A stretch of 22,488 bases of DNA, from NCBI GenBank assembly GCA_021162325.1, contig JAGGYV010000374.1, positions 1 to 22,488 on the forward strand, written 5' to 3'. Position 1 is the stretch's first letter; each line of letters starts with the position of its first letter. Positions 8,267 to 16,029 of this stretch are shown piece after piece. The DNA is from Desulfobacteraceae bacterium. GTDB taxonomy: Bacteria > Desulfobacterota > Desulfobacteria > Desulfobacterales > Desulfosalsimonadaceae. Under the pieces are notes generated by a model. The model was not told the DNA's origin. It did no database searches and saw only the letters and a list, made by a program, of their open reading frames with translations. The position numbers and the translations under genes are program-made.

Positions 8267-9400
8267 TTAGTTTAAAGGTGCTTTTGCTTTGGTGGGTGTC
8301 TCAGCATCTTTTTTTTCTTCGACGTTTTTCAATGCGGACTGATGAATCACCACATCATACTGCTCTTTTAACTGTGTCAAAAGTTCTTGTTGTATTTCCT
8401 GCTCTTTTTGGGAACGAAGGGTTTTGTATACATCATTTTTAACGTCTTCAAACGGTTGCTGCTTATCCTCTTTTTTATAGGCTTCTTTATTTGCATCATA
8501 ATAGGTTCTAAGATCAGACAAAGTAATTTTTATCCGGTTTTCATATTGTTTTTCCAATGCCATTTTGGCAAGAAGACGTCTTTCCTGATCATTGATGAGA
8601 TTCCGAATTTTTGGATTTTTTGCCAGATTGATTTCCCTGGCTTTTCGGTAAAGAATTTCTTCTGCGACATACTGGTTTAAAAACATCATCCGGTTGGCGG
8701 GTGTGGCGAATTGTTTGAGCAGGGCTCCTTTTTGTTTGTTTCGATCTTCTTCCGGCAGGTAAGGGGCCATCAGGCTTATTTGGTGTTCAATATTATTTTC
8801 CATGCGTTGATCTATTTCGGACGCAGTGATTTTTTGATTCCCGATTTCAGCAACCACCGGGTCGGTTATTGCCGCTGTGTTCCCTGAAGGCTTCAGGGTC
8901 ACACGATCTGAGAGCTCATGGCGCATGGCTGAAAATTTCCCCATTGATTCAAGGCATTCCTGAATCCGGATAGCAATTTCAGAAGCAATGGAATCCATGG
9001 AGGAAAAACTTTCTGACCGGTAATAACTGTCCAGCGCCTGTTCATAGGCATTATTGTCCTGGTAGAGTTTACCAATCCGGTACCATATGAGTGCCGTATC
9101 TTTATCACCCAGACCGGCCTCGGTGATATATTCCTTCCAGGCAATGGCGGATGAAGTGTACAGGCCCCGTTTTTCAAGTTTTAATGCCAGTTTTTTTTTC
9201 AAATCAGTATTTAAGGTATTTTTTTTCTGACCGGCAGCGGTTAATGCCTTTGCTCTTAATGAAATAAATATATTTGCGCTAACCCCTAAAAGGAGCAATA
9301 TAAGAATCACCGTCAACAGTCTTGACTGTCGATGACCGGTGTTTATTTGTTGCACGGGCAGTTCAAAGTTCAATTTTTTTGTTAGATTGTCATCCGGCAT
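8267..9400 (-). CDS. Membrane-anchored SurA/PpiD-like protein lacking the parvulin domain
   Basis: This 377-residue protein has a short cytoplasmic N-terminus, one transmembrane helix (about 28-47) and a periplasmic TPR-like helical region (about 80-160). A SurA_N-type chaperone module follows: VVAEIGNQKITASEIDQRM (182-200), then VAEEILYRKAREI. Normally the parvulin isomerase domain comes after a YYxAN(K)xxY(K/F) linker. Here that linker (YYDANKEAYKK, about 300-310) runs directly into the C-terminal helix PFEDVKNDVYKTLRSQKEQ, and no HILL, GGDLG or FGYHI parvulin motif is present. It is therefore probably a chaperone or adaptor rather than an isomerase. It has a good ribosome site (AGAGG) 5-6 bases before the ATG. 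It sits between the DUF58 gene (24-base gap) and the lipoprotein gene. I do not know it as a standard Bat-operon component. Confidence 0.72.
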   Translation of the reverse strand: MPDDNLTKKLNFELPVQQINTGHRQSRLLTVILILLLLGVSANIFISLRAKALTAAGQKKNTLNTDLKKKLALKLEKRGLYTSSAIAWKEYITEAGLGDKDTALIWYRIGKLYQDNNAYEQALDSYYRSESFSSMDSIASEIAIRIQECLESMGKFSAMRHELSDRVTLKPSGNTAAITDPVVAEIGNQKITASEIDQRMENNIEHQISLMAPYLPEEDRNKQKGALLKQFATPANRMMFLNQYVAEEILYRKAREINLAKNPKIRNLINDQERRLLAKMALEKQYENRIKITLSDLRTYYDANKEAYKKEDKQQPFEDVKNDVYKTLRSQKEQEIQQELLTQLKEQYDVVIHQSALKNVEEKKDAETPTKAKAPLN

Positions 9401-9424
9401 ATTTACCTCTTTGCATAAACTTTT

Positions 9425-10306
9425 TTATTTTTGCATCCGTCTCTCACGGGTCTTGAAAAATTTAACCAAATCTACCACATAATCCCTGTTTGTAAATATT
9501 TCAATATGGTCAATGTCCATGGATCGAAACATCTCTTTCAGGCTGCCGTGTCTTGCGGCACCCAGTTTTTCATAATTTTTCCGGACATCTTTACTGCCCG
9601 TATCAATAAGAATCAACTCTCCGGTTTCTGCGTCTTCAAGTTCAATCAGGCCGACATTAGGTAGTTTAATTTCCCTGGGGTCGGTGATGGACATAGCGAT
9701 GAGATCGTGCTTTTTGCCAAGAACACGTAACTGCTTTTCGTATCCTTCTTCCAGAAAATCAGAAATCAGAAATACCACACTCCGTTTGGTAATGATGCGC
9801 CCCATATAGTCGATGCCGGCTGAGATGCTTGTCTTTGCCTGTTTAGGCTTAAATTCAAGCAGTTCTCTGATTAATCGAAGGACATGCGTGGTGCCTTTGG
9901 CCGGAGGAATAAACATTTCAACCTGATCGGTGAAAACAATCAGACCGACTTTGTCATTATTTTTGATAGCGGAAAATGCCAATAGAGCACATAATTCGGC
10001 GGCCACTTCGTTCTTGATTTTGCGGGTGCTGCCGAATGATCCGGATGCGGAGAGATCCACCAGAAAAATAACCGTCAGTTCTCGTTCTTCCACAAAAAGC
10101 TTAACATGCGGTTCTCCGGTTCTGGCGGTAACATTCCAGTCGATGGAACGGATATCATCACCAATATTATATTGTCGAACCTGGTCAAATTCCATACCTC
10201 TGCCTTTGAATACACTTTCATATTCTCCGGCCAAAGAATCGTTAACCGCTTTACTGGTATAGATCTGAATGTAACGTATCTTTTTTGCAAGCTCTTTTGG
10301 AATCAT
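9425..10306 (-). CDS. DUF58 family VWA-like protein, MoxR partner
   Basis: The 293-residue protein carries the DUF58 signature RQYNIGDDIRSIDWNVTAR (about 44-62). A VWA-like fold follows, with a DLSAS motif (84-88) and VVFLISDF (about 177-184). There is no signal peptide and no membrane helix, so it is cytoplasmic. DUF58 proteins nearly always sit next to moxR genes and are believed to work with the MoxR ATPase. The ATG overlaps the TGA of moxR in an ATGA junction. Unlike many longer DUF58 proteins, it lacks N-terminal membrane helices, which fits the short soluble subclass. The DxSxS metal site looks intact, but the Thr and second Asp of a full MIDAS are less clear. The family call is secure; the function is only inferred from context. 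Confidence 0.92.
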   Translation of the reverse strand: MIPKELAKKIRYIQIYTSKAVNDSLAGEYESVFKGRGMEFDQVRQYNIGDDIRSIDWNVTARTGEPHVKLFVEERELTVIFLVDLSASGSFGSTRKIKNEVAAELCALLAFSAIKNNDKVGLIVFTDQVEMFIPPAKGTTHVLRLIRELLEFKPKQAKTSISAGIDYMGRIITKRSVVFLISDFLEEGYEKQLRVLGKKHDLIAMSITDPREIKLPNVGLIELEDAETGELILIDTGSKDVRKNYEKLGAARHGSLKEMFRSMDIDHIEIFTNRDYVVDLVKFFKTRERRMQK

Positions 10307-11292
10307 GGAACATCAACCGTTTCAAGGATCTGTTCGATGATATCTTCGGATGTTTTTTCTTCTGCTTCTGCTTCATAGGTAATAATTACCCGGTGCCGTA
10401 ACACATTTAAGGCAATAGTTTTAACATCCTGTGGTGTCACATATCCGCGCCCTTCAAGCAGCGCATTTGCCTTAGATGCCATGGCAAGAAATATGGTGGC
10501 ACGCGGGGAAGCACCATACCGGATCAACTGGCTGATATCAAGTTTGTAGTTTTCTGGTTTACGGGTAGCCTCCACGATGTTAACGATATATTCTTCTATT
10601 TTTTCATCCATATAAATTTCATCAGCAAGGGCTCTTAGCCGTTTAATATCTTCAGGTGAAATTATCGGTTTCACATCAATCGGCGGCGCCGAGCGTGCCA
10701 TTCTTTTCAGTATTTCATGTTCTTCGGTTTTAGTGGGGTAGGTGATTTTGAGCTTCAGCATGAACCGGTCCACTTGGGCCTCAGGCAGCGGGTAAGTCCC
10801 TTCTTGTTCAATGGGATTTTGGGTGGCCATCACCAGAAACGGATCATCCAGCTTAAAACTTTCTTCGCCAATGGTCACTTGGCGTTCCTGCATGGCTTCC
10901 AAAAGAGCGCTCTGAACCTTTGCAGGCGCCCGGTTGATTTCATCAGCCAGCACAATGTTGGCAAAAATCGGTCCTTTTTTAGTTTTAAAATCGCCGGTTT
11001 TAGGATTGTAGATAAGGGTCCCGACAACATCCGCCGGCAGCAGATCCGGGGTAAACTGAATGCGTTTAAATGTTGCCTGAATCATGCCGGCAAGTGTTGT
11101 GACGGATAATGTTTTCGCCAAGCCAGGGACACCCTCAATCAATACATGATTGTTGCAAAGAAGCGATAGCAACAGGCCGTCAATGAGTTTTTCCTGACCC
11201 ACAATTACTTTATGCATTTCGGATCTGATTTGATTGATGACAGCGCTTTCTTTTTCAACCCGTTCGCCAATCTGTTTCACGTCAACTGCCAT
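10303..11292 (-). CDS. moxR: MoxR family AAA+ ATPase
   Basis: This 329-residue ATPase has a MoxR-type Walker A (GVPGLAKT, 54-61), Walker B (VLADEIN, 114-120), sensor 1 (ATQNP, 156-160) and the conserved EAQVDRF (171-177). A C-terminal lid region contains GASPRA, a sensor-2 hallmark. MoxR proteins are cytoplasmic AAA+ ATPases thought to act as chaperones that remodel or insert metal into partner VWA proteins. It is the first gene of the operon. I chose the ATG at 11292 because AAGGAG lies 8 bases upstream. The in-frame GTG at 11301 is only one base from that ribosome site and would add three residues. All motifs are intact, so it should be an active ATPase. Confidence 0.95.
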   Translation of the reverse strand: MAVDVKQIGERVEKESAVINQIRSEMHKVIVGQEKLIDGLLLSLLCNNHVLIEGVPGLAKTLSVTTLAGMIQATFKRIQFTPDLLPADVVGTLIYNPKTGDFKTKKGPIFANIVLADEINRAPAKVQSALLEAMQERQVTIGEESFKLDDPFLVMATQNPIEQEGTYPLPEAQVDRFMLKLKITYPTKTEEHEILKRMARSAPPIDVKPIISPEDIKRLRALADEIYMDEKIEEYIVNIVEATRKPENYKLDISQLIRYGASPRATIFLAMASKANALLEGRGYVTPQDVKTIALNVLRHRVIITYEAEAEEKTSEDIIEQILETVDVP

Positions 11293-11300
11293 GGTGTTCA

Positions 11301-11306
11301 CTCCTT
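11301..11306 (-). promoter_or_regulatory. Ribosome binding site of moxR
   Basis: On the minus strand this reads AAGGAG, with 8 bases to the ATG at 11292. It decides between that ATG and the GTG at 11301, which would be only one base away. Confidence 0.75.
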
Positions 11307-11351
11307 ACCTGAAATCTGAATGTTTTATCCACTATCAATTATCAATGAAAA

Positions 11352-11357
11352 ATTATA
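11352..11357 (-). promoter_or_regulatory. Candidate -10 element for the bat operon
   Basis: Read on the minus strand this is a perfect TATAAT, about 60 bases before the moxR start. The hexamer 17 bases upstream (GAAGCC) is a poor -35. An alternative TTGACA lies further upstream near 11450 but lacks a good -10 partner. The call rests on the -10 match alone. Confidence 0.35.
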
Positions 11358-11531
11358 CAAAATAAAGCTTGATGGCTTCGTAAAAAAAAATATGCGGTTC
11401 GGTAATTTTTGCAAATTAAATTAACCACCGCCATATTTTTGTCAAGTCTTTGTCAAAAAAAATAAAAATTACTGATGATGAAATCTCTAAGCCATCTAAG
11501 CTAAATAATCACGGTTTGTATATAGCGTGTC

Positions 11532-11577
11532 TATAATAAGAAAAAGGTTAAAATTAAATTAGAATTTTCTTATTATA
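11532..11577. repeat. Perfect 13-bp inverted repeat
   Basis: TATAATAAGAAAA (11532-11544) is exactly complementary to TTTTCTTATTATA (11565-11577), with a 20-base spacer. It lies about 240 bases before the moxR start and about 200 bases before waaF. It could be an operator, an AT-rich hairpin, or the trace of a small element. With only A/T-rich pairs it is not a typical terminator. Confidence 0.8.
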
Positions 11578-11773
11578 CCTGCAACAATATTATATTTGAC
11601 GTTTGTGTCTGTATATGACTATTTTATATTTAGTCAGCATCGATATATATATGTTATCGGAGTGCATATTTTTTAGGTTTATCCGCTTAAAAGTCATGAA
11701 AAGCGACTGTTTCAGGAAAAAAATATGTTAAAACTTGAATCTTTACCCATTTATTATTCCTTGACATAAATCT

Positions 11774-12793
11774 ATGAAAATATTGGTTTGCGGGCCTTCC
11801 TGGGTGGGCGATATGGTCATGGCCCAGAGTTTATTCATAACACTAAAAAAACGCTATCCGGATGGAATTGTCGATGTGCTTGCCCCTTCATGGTCATTAT
11901 CGCTTCTTTCACGAATGCCGGAGATAAACCAGGCCATTGAATTGCCGATCGATCACGGTGAACTGGGCCTGAAAAAACGATTTAAAGTCGGTCGGAAATT
12001 GTCCAAAAACAAATACGATTGGGCAATTATTATCCCGCGATCGATTAAGCCGGCCATGGCTCCTTTTTTTGCCCGCATTCCGGTCCGAACAGGGTATAAA
12101 GGGGAGGCAAGGTATATCCTGATAAATGACCCGCGCAAGCTGGACAAAACCAGGCTCACCATGACCGTACAACGCCAGGTGGCTCTGGGTTGTCCTAAAG
12201 ACGCAAAACAACCGCCAAATCCAATTCCGCCGCCAGTATTGCACATCGATACAACCAATCGCCAACATATTGTGGACACCCTTCATCTTGACCTGAATCG
12301 GCCGATCATTACTTTTTTCCCAGGTGCCGAATATGGCCCTGCCAAGCAGTGGCCGCTCGAATACTTTAGAACGCTGGCGTTAAAACTTGTGGCAGCGGGA
12401 TATCAGATCTGGATTCTCGGCGGGCCTCAGGACAAGTCATACGGAAGTGTGATTGCCGGAGAAAACAATTCACATCTATTCAATTTAATAGGTAAAACAT
12501 CGATGGGGGATGCGATTGACCTCATTAGTCTGTCTAAAATTGCGGTAACAAATGATTCCGGTCTGATGCATGTCGCTGCGGCTGTTGGGGTGCATGTCGA
12601 GGTTCTCTACGGGGCCACTTCACCGGATTATACCCCCCCCCTTACAAAGAAAAAAACAATACATTATTTAGCGCTCGACTGCGCGCCCTGTTTTCAGAAA
12701 GAGTGTCCTCTCGGCCATTTAAATTGTCTGAAAAAAATAATGCCATCCGACGTAATGGAATCGATCGACAGTTATATTAGCCGTCAGGAATAA
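11774..12793 (+). CDS. waaF: ADP-heptose:LPS heptosyltransferase II
   Basis: The 339-residue protein is a GT9-family glycosyltransferase that adds the second heptose to the LPS inner core at the cytoplasmic face of the inner membrane. The N-terminus has MKILVCGPSWVGDMVMAQSL, including the Asp13 of the acceptor site. The C-terminal half has PGAEYGPAKQWP (183-194), NDSGLMHVAAA (260-270) and the family's Cys-rich end CAPCF...CPLGHLNCL (Cys303, 306, 311, 318). Length is normal for WaaF. No strong ribosome site precedes the ATG. A run of nine C residues (12633-12641) within the codons for Thr-Pro-Pro (287-289) is a possible slippage site. The gene is 49 bases before the next one and probably starts an operon with it. 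The presence of waaF indicates heptose-containing LPS. Confidence 0.93.
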   Translation: MKILVCGPSWVGDMVMAQSLFITLKKRYPDGIVDVLAPSWSLSLLSRMPEINQAIELPIDHGELGLKKRFKVGRKLSKNKYDWAIIIPRSIKPAMAPFFARIPVRTGYKGEARYILINDPRKLDKTRLTMTVQRQVALGCPKDAKQPPNPIPPPVLHIDTTNRQHIVDTLHLDLNRPIITFFPGAEYGPAKQWPLEYFRTLALKLVAAGYQIWILGGPQDKSYGSVIAGENNSHLFNLIGKTSMGDAIDLISLSKIAVTNDSGLMHVAAAVGVHVEVLYGATSPDYTPPLTKKKTIHYLALDCAPCFQKECPLGHLNCLKKIMPSDVMESIDSYISRQE

Positions 12794-12833
12794 AAAATTA
12801 AATAGTGATCAGTTTTTTTTGAAAATAAAAAAT

Positions 12834-12838
12834 AAAGG
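12834..12838 (+). promoter_or_regulatory. Ribosome binding site deciding the oxidoreductase start
   Basis: AAAGG lies 4 bases before the ATG at 12843. It favours that ATG over an in-frame TTG at 12819, which has only a run of T in front of it. Confidence 0.6.
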
Positions 12839-12842
12839 TATA

Positions 12843-13772
12843 ATGAGGATAGCAATAATAGGGGCCGGCAGAAACAGAAACGGCATCGGGCAATACATCG
12901 GAAAGTATTTTCAAAAAAACGGGGCGAGCGTCATATCGGTTCTGGGTACGACAAAACAAACAGCCCGAAAGGCGGCTTCTGCTTTAACCCGATACGGCAT
13001 CAATGCAACATCCTATACCGATTTTTACACCATGGCGGAAAAAGAACAGCCCGATGCGGTTGTCATCGCTTCCCCTGAATCATCTCACCTTAAATATCTG
13101 CTGAAATGTATTGAAACGGGCGTGCATGTATTTTGCGAAAAACCATTCATCAAACAAGATAAAAATGATATGGATATCACCTTATTGCTTGATGATATCT
13201 TTGAACAGGCTGAATCCAAAAAATTAAAAATAGCGATGAATTCTCAATGGCCGTTTTCCCTGCCATTCTATGAAGCGCTTTGCGGTCCGGTGGACAAACA
13301 AAAAACGAATACTTTTTTTATCAGACTTTCCCCTATAGTTTCAGGAAAAGAAATGATTTTAGATTCTGTCCCTCACGCTTTGAGTATTTTATACTTTGTG
13401 TTTAGTGACGGACAAATTGGGGACCTGAGTATTGAGGCTGATAAAAAAAAAATAAACATCAAATTCCATTATATATTTCCTGCCGGTTATTGCAGGGTTC
13501 AGATTGAACTTGTTAGAACTGTTCATCAACCGCGTAAATTTTCATATGGGTTTAACAATAAAATAGTTCATCGGGTTCTGGACCTTAACCGGTATGATAT
13601 TTTTTTTACGTATTCTGACAAAACGATGAAAATAAGCGACCCATTAGAGCTCTCGGTGCGGGATTTTATTTCGGCCATCAGGGACAACCGGGAACCACTC
13701 ATCGGTAAAAACCATATTGTGAGTAATATATCCATGCTAAAAAAAATTTATAACTATTCTAAATCAATCTAA
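12843..13772 (+). CDS. Gfo/Idh/MocA family oxidoreductase
   Basis: The 309-residue protein has an N-terminal NAD(P)-binding Rossmann fold opening with MRIAIIGAGRNRNGIGQYIG. The nucleotide-binding turn is unusual, since GAG is followed by RNRNGIG. Next come DAVVIASPESSH (71-82) and the diagnostic EKP (99-101) of the Gfo/Idh/MocA family. The C-terminal alpha/beta substrate domain includes DSVPHALSILYF. There the His (178) of the usual HxxxD/HxxD catalytic pattern is present, but the Asp position is Ser181. Such enzymes oxidise, reduce or epimerise sugars and sugar nucleotides; the substrate cannot be predicted here. The start is the ATG with AAAGG 4 bases upstream; a TTG at 12819 is also open. 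It lies between waaF and a radical SAM gene (9-base gap), suggesting joint action in glycan or cofactor synthesis. Confidence 0.85.
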   Translation: MRIAIIGAGRNRNGIGQYIGKYFQKNGASVISVLGTTKQTARKAASALTRYGINATSYTDFYTMAEKEQPDAVVIASPESSHLKYLLKCIETGVHVFCEKPFIKQDKNDMDITLLLDDIFEQAESKKLKIAMNSQWPFSLPFYEALCGPVDKQKTNTFFIRLSPIVSGKEMILDSVPHALSILYFVFSDGQIGDLSIEADKKKINIKFHYIFPAGYCRVQIELVRTVHQPRKFSYGFNNKIVHRVLDLNRYDIFFTYSDKTMKISDPLELSVRDFISAIRDNREPLIGKNHIVSNISMLKKIYNYSKSI

Positions 13773-13781
13773 GGAAACGAC

Positions 13782-14999
13782 ATGAATAAACCAAAAAATA
13801 AAGAGCATGATTTTAGTTCAAAATTAAGGCAGTCTTCGGTAATCGGCGGCCTTAAGAAGTATATTGCCTGGCAACGAAATGCCGAAACGCCGGATAATCA
13901 TCATTCTGTTCCCAATATGGCGCCGATATCCATAAACCTGGATTTGACGACCGCCTGTAATTTTTCATGCCCGCATTGCGTTGATTCAGAAATTACAAAT
14001 ACCGGGGAGTCTCTGGATATAGAGGAAATAAAGCAAAGTTTAGACACCTTAAAATCCCGTGGATTATTATCCGTTATACTTTTAGGCGGCGGGGAACCTA
14101 CTCTTTATAATGAGTTTGCTGAGATTGTTCGTTATATTAAAAATAAAGGGCTACAGCTGGGTATTGTTACCAACGGATCAAAACTGGGACGCGTTTCAAA
14201 AATCGCTGATCTGCTGGGAAAGAATGACTGGGTGAGGTTGTCTTTAGACGCAGCCAGCCAGGAAACCTTTAACAAACTTCATAGGCCCAGAACCCCTGTG
14301 GCATTAAAGGATATTCTTCATAATGCCCAGGAATTAAAAATGCGAAATCCGGATATTTCCCTCGGGTATTCCTTTGTTATTATGTGGGAAGGGTTAAGTT
14401 TTAATGGGAACGCGCTTGAACCCAATATCCATGAAATGAGCGAAGCCGTACGACTTGCATCCAAGCACCTTTTTGATTATATTTCCTTTAAACCATGCCT
14501 GATACGGCTTCCGGATTCTAAAACGGAAACGCTTTTAGATAGTGTTGACCAGAAAAAAGAACAACGCATCATAGAAGCGGTTAAAAAAAATCTTCAAGAT
14601 GCCAAAGATATGGCGGGCAGCAACCTTAAAGTCCTTGAAAGTGTTAATTTAATCGCGATGATGAATAACCAGGTGCATGAGTTGAAAAAACAGCCCCACA
14701 TATGTCATATGCAGATTTTTAATACCGTAGTGGCGCCATCGGGTATTTTTCACTGCCCGGCGTTCAGGGGCGTTGAAAATGCCAAACTTGCAGAATCGAA
14801 TGGGTATGCCGGGCAAAAAAAATTCGATGAGACATTACAGCGTCTGACACATTCGATTACCGCCTTTAATGCTGCAAAAGAGTGCGATCGTATCGCATGT
14901 TTTTATAACCATGTAAACTGGTGGGTAGAAAATTTTATACATTCCGACAGCCGTGTGGAGGATATCGAGGAAGTGAAAGACGATAATTTCTTCATTTAG
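13782..14999 (+). CDS. Radical SAM protein with C-terminal Cys-rich (SPASM-like) region
   Basis: This 405-residue protein has the radical SAM [4Fe-4S] motif CNFSCPHC (Cys59, Cys63, Cys66) and the SAM-binding GGGEP (102-106) in a partial TIM barrel. The C-terminal part contains additional cysteines at 308, 325, 368 and 373 (ICHMQIF, FHCPAF, ECDRIACF). These look like ligands of an auxiliary iron-sulfur cluster, as in SPASM or twitch domains. Such proteins catalyse radical modification of peptides or small molecules. Here no peptide precursor gene is evident and the neighbours are carbohydrate genes. The ATG has AAGGA 6 bases upstream, overlapping the stop of the oxidoreductase gene. The two are therefore tightly coupled. 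I do not recognise a named subfamily. Confidence 0.85.
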   Translation: MNKPKNKEHDFSSKLRQSSVIGGLKKYIAWQRNAETPDNHHSVPNMAPISINLDLTTACNFSCPHCVDSEITNTGESLDIEEIKQSLDTLKSRGLLSVILLGGGEPTLYNEFAEIVRYIKNKGLQLGIVTNGSKLGRVSKIADLLGKNDWVRLSLDAASQETFNKLHRPRTPVALKDILHNAQELKMRNPDISLGYSFVIMWEGLSFNGNALEPNIHEMSEAVRLASKHLFDYISFKPCLIRLPDSKTETLLDSVDQKKEQRIIEAVKKNLQDAKDMAGSNLKVLESVNLIAMMNNQVHELKKQPHICHMQIFNTVVAPSGIFHCPAFRGVENAKLAESNGYAGQKKFDETLQRLTHSITAFNAAKECDRIACFYNHVNWWVENFIHSDSRVEDIEEVKDDNFFI

Positions 15000-15054
15000 A
15001 AATGAATTTATTCTCTTGTCATATGATAAAAGAAATATGTCCGGGCATTAACTA

Positions 15055-15083
15055 TTGACTTAGAATATGTAATTGTTTAATTT
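15055..15083 (+). promoter_or_regulatory. Candidate promoter for the cysQ operon
   Basis: TTGACT (15055-15060) is followed after 17 bases by TAATTT (15078-15083). The -35 matches consensus at 5 of 6 positions but the -10 is weak. A second possibility is TATAAA near 15105, with a poor -35 (TTGTCC) at about 15082. The 186-base gap after the radical SAM gene makes a promoter here plausible. Confidence 0.3.
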
Positions 15084-15185
15084 GTCCATGTTTACGCCTA
15101 TATGTATAAAAAATTATATAAAATCAAACAGTTGCACATTCATAAACATCGTTTGGGTCCAATCCTTAAATTTAGATAAATACTT

Positions 15186-16004
15186 ATGAACATAACGAAT
15201 TTAATCTTACCGACAATCGTCGCCTCTGTTGAAGCAGGTCTCGCCATTCTGGAAGTGTATAGCCAGGATTTTGCTGTTGAGGAAAAAGAAGATAAATCCC
15301 CTCTGACGCTTGCGGATAAAAGATCACATGAGATTATCCTGTCCCATTTAACTCCGTTTGATATTCCCGTATTGAGCGAAGAGGGCAAAGCAATCGATTA
15401 CCATGTCCGAAACCAATGGGACTATCTCTGGATTGTTGATCCGCTGGACGGAACCAAGGAGTTTGTCAAAAGAAATGATGAGTTCACGGTCAATATCGCA
15501 CTGGTGAAAGAAAATAAACCGATTATGGGCGTTATCTATGTGCCGGTACTCAAACAGCTGTATTATGCTGCCAAAGATTTTGGGGCGTATCTTATCGTAT
15601 TAGATTCGGGATTTGATTTGAAGGATTGTACGCTTGAACAGTTGGTACAAAAATCCATTCCCGTTGATGTTAACACCCCTAAAACGCGTCCATTCACCAT
15701 TGTCGGCAGCCGATCCCATGCCACCAGAGAACTTGAAGCATATGTAGAACAGAAAAGAAATGAACATGACGTGGTTGATTTTATTTCCGCCGGCAGTTCT
15801 TTAAAATTGTGCCGGGTAGCGGAAGGTAGCGCGGATGTTTATCCAAGACTGGGACCGACCATGGAATGGGACACTGCCGCCGGGCATGTAATTGCTGAAT
15901 GCGCCGGCGCATCCGTCTTCAGGGCGGACAATGGCGAACCCTTATTGTATAATAAAGAAAATTTATTAAACCCATGGTTTTTTATTTCTAACGGAAAACA
16001 CTGA
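15186..16004 (+). CDS. cysQ: 3'(2'),5'-bisphosphate nucleotidase CysQ
   Basis: This 272-residue enzyme belongs to the Li-sensitive, Mg-dependent phosphatase family and hydrolyses PAP to AMP. PAP is the by-product of every PAPS-dependent sulfation or PAPS reduction. Metal-binding motifs are complete: SEE (64-66), WIVDPLDGT (82-90, with Asp85 and Asp88), and the second motif EWDTAAGHVIAECAG near the C-terminus. FISAGSSLKLCRVAEGSADVYPR is the typical CysQ substrate loop. Length is normal. There is no clear Shine-Dalgarno sequence. It lies 25 bases before the APS kinase fusion gene, so production and clean-up of PAPS-derived metabolites are encoded side by side. The SAL1/CysQ family also includes inositol monophosphatases, but the CysQ-type loop favours the nucleotidase. 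Confidence 0.93.
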   Translation: MNITNLILPTIVASVEAGLAILEVYSQDFAVEEKEDKSPLTLADKRSHEIILSHLTPFDIPVLSEEGKAIDYHVRNQWDYLWIVDPLDGTKEFVKRNDEFTVNIALVKENKPIMGVIYVPVLKQLYYAAKDFGAYLIVLDSGFDLKDCTLEQLVQKSIPVDVNTPKTRPFTIVGSRSHATRELEAYVEQKRNEHDVVDFISAGSSLKLCRVAEGSADVYPRLGPTMEWDTAAGHVIAECAGASVFRADNGEPLLYNKENLLNPWFFISNGKH

Positions 16005-16029
16005 TTTTTACTTAGCAATTGGAACTTCT

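Larger units (their letters stand above)
11307..11773. other. Divergent intergenic control region
   Basis: This AT-rich stretch separates the leftward bat operon from the rightward envelope genes. It contains a GATGGCTTCGTAAAAA segment (11371-11386). That segment is immediately followed by an imperfect hairpin in which AAAAATATGCGGTT (11386-11399) faces AACCACCGCCATATTTTT (11423-11440). A perfect 13-bp inverted repeat lies at 11532-11577. The left part resembles the end of the repeat element at 19059-19183. No open frame with a ribosome site is present. Promoters for both directions must lie here. Confidence 0.6.

Noticed and set aside
11761..11766. TTGACA just before waaF as a -35 box
   Set aside because: It ends 7 bases before the start codon, so a -10 box and transcription start would fall inside the coding region.
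13443..13452. A10 run in the oxidoreductase gene as a slippage switch
   Set aside because: Poly-A runs encoding Lys-Lys-Lys are common in this AT-rich sequence, so it carries little information by itself.
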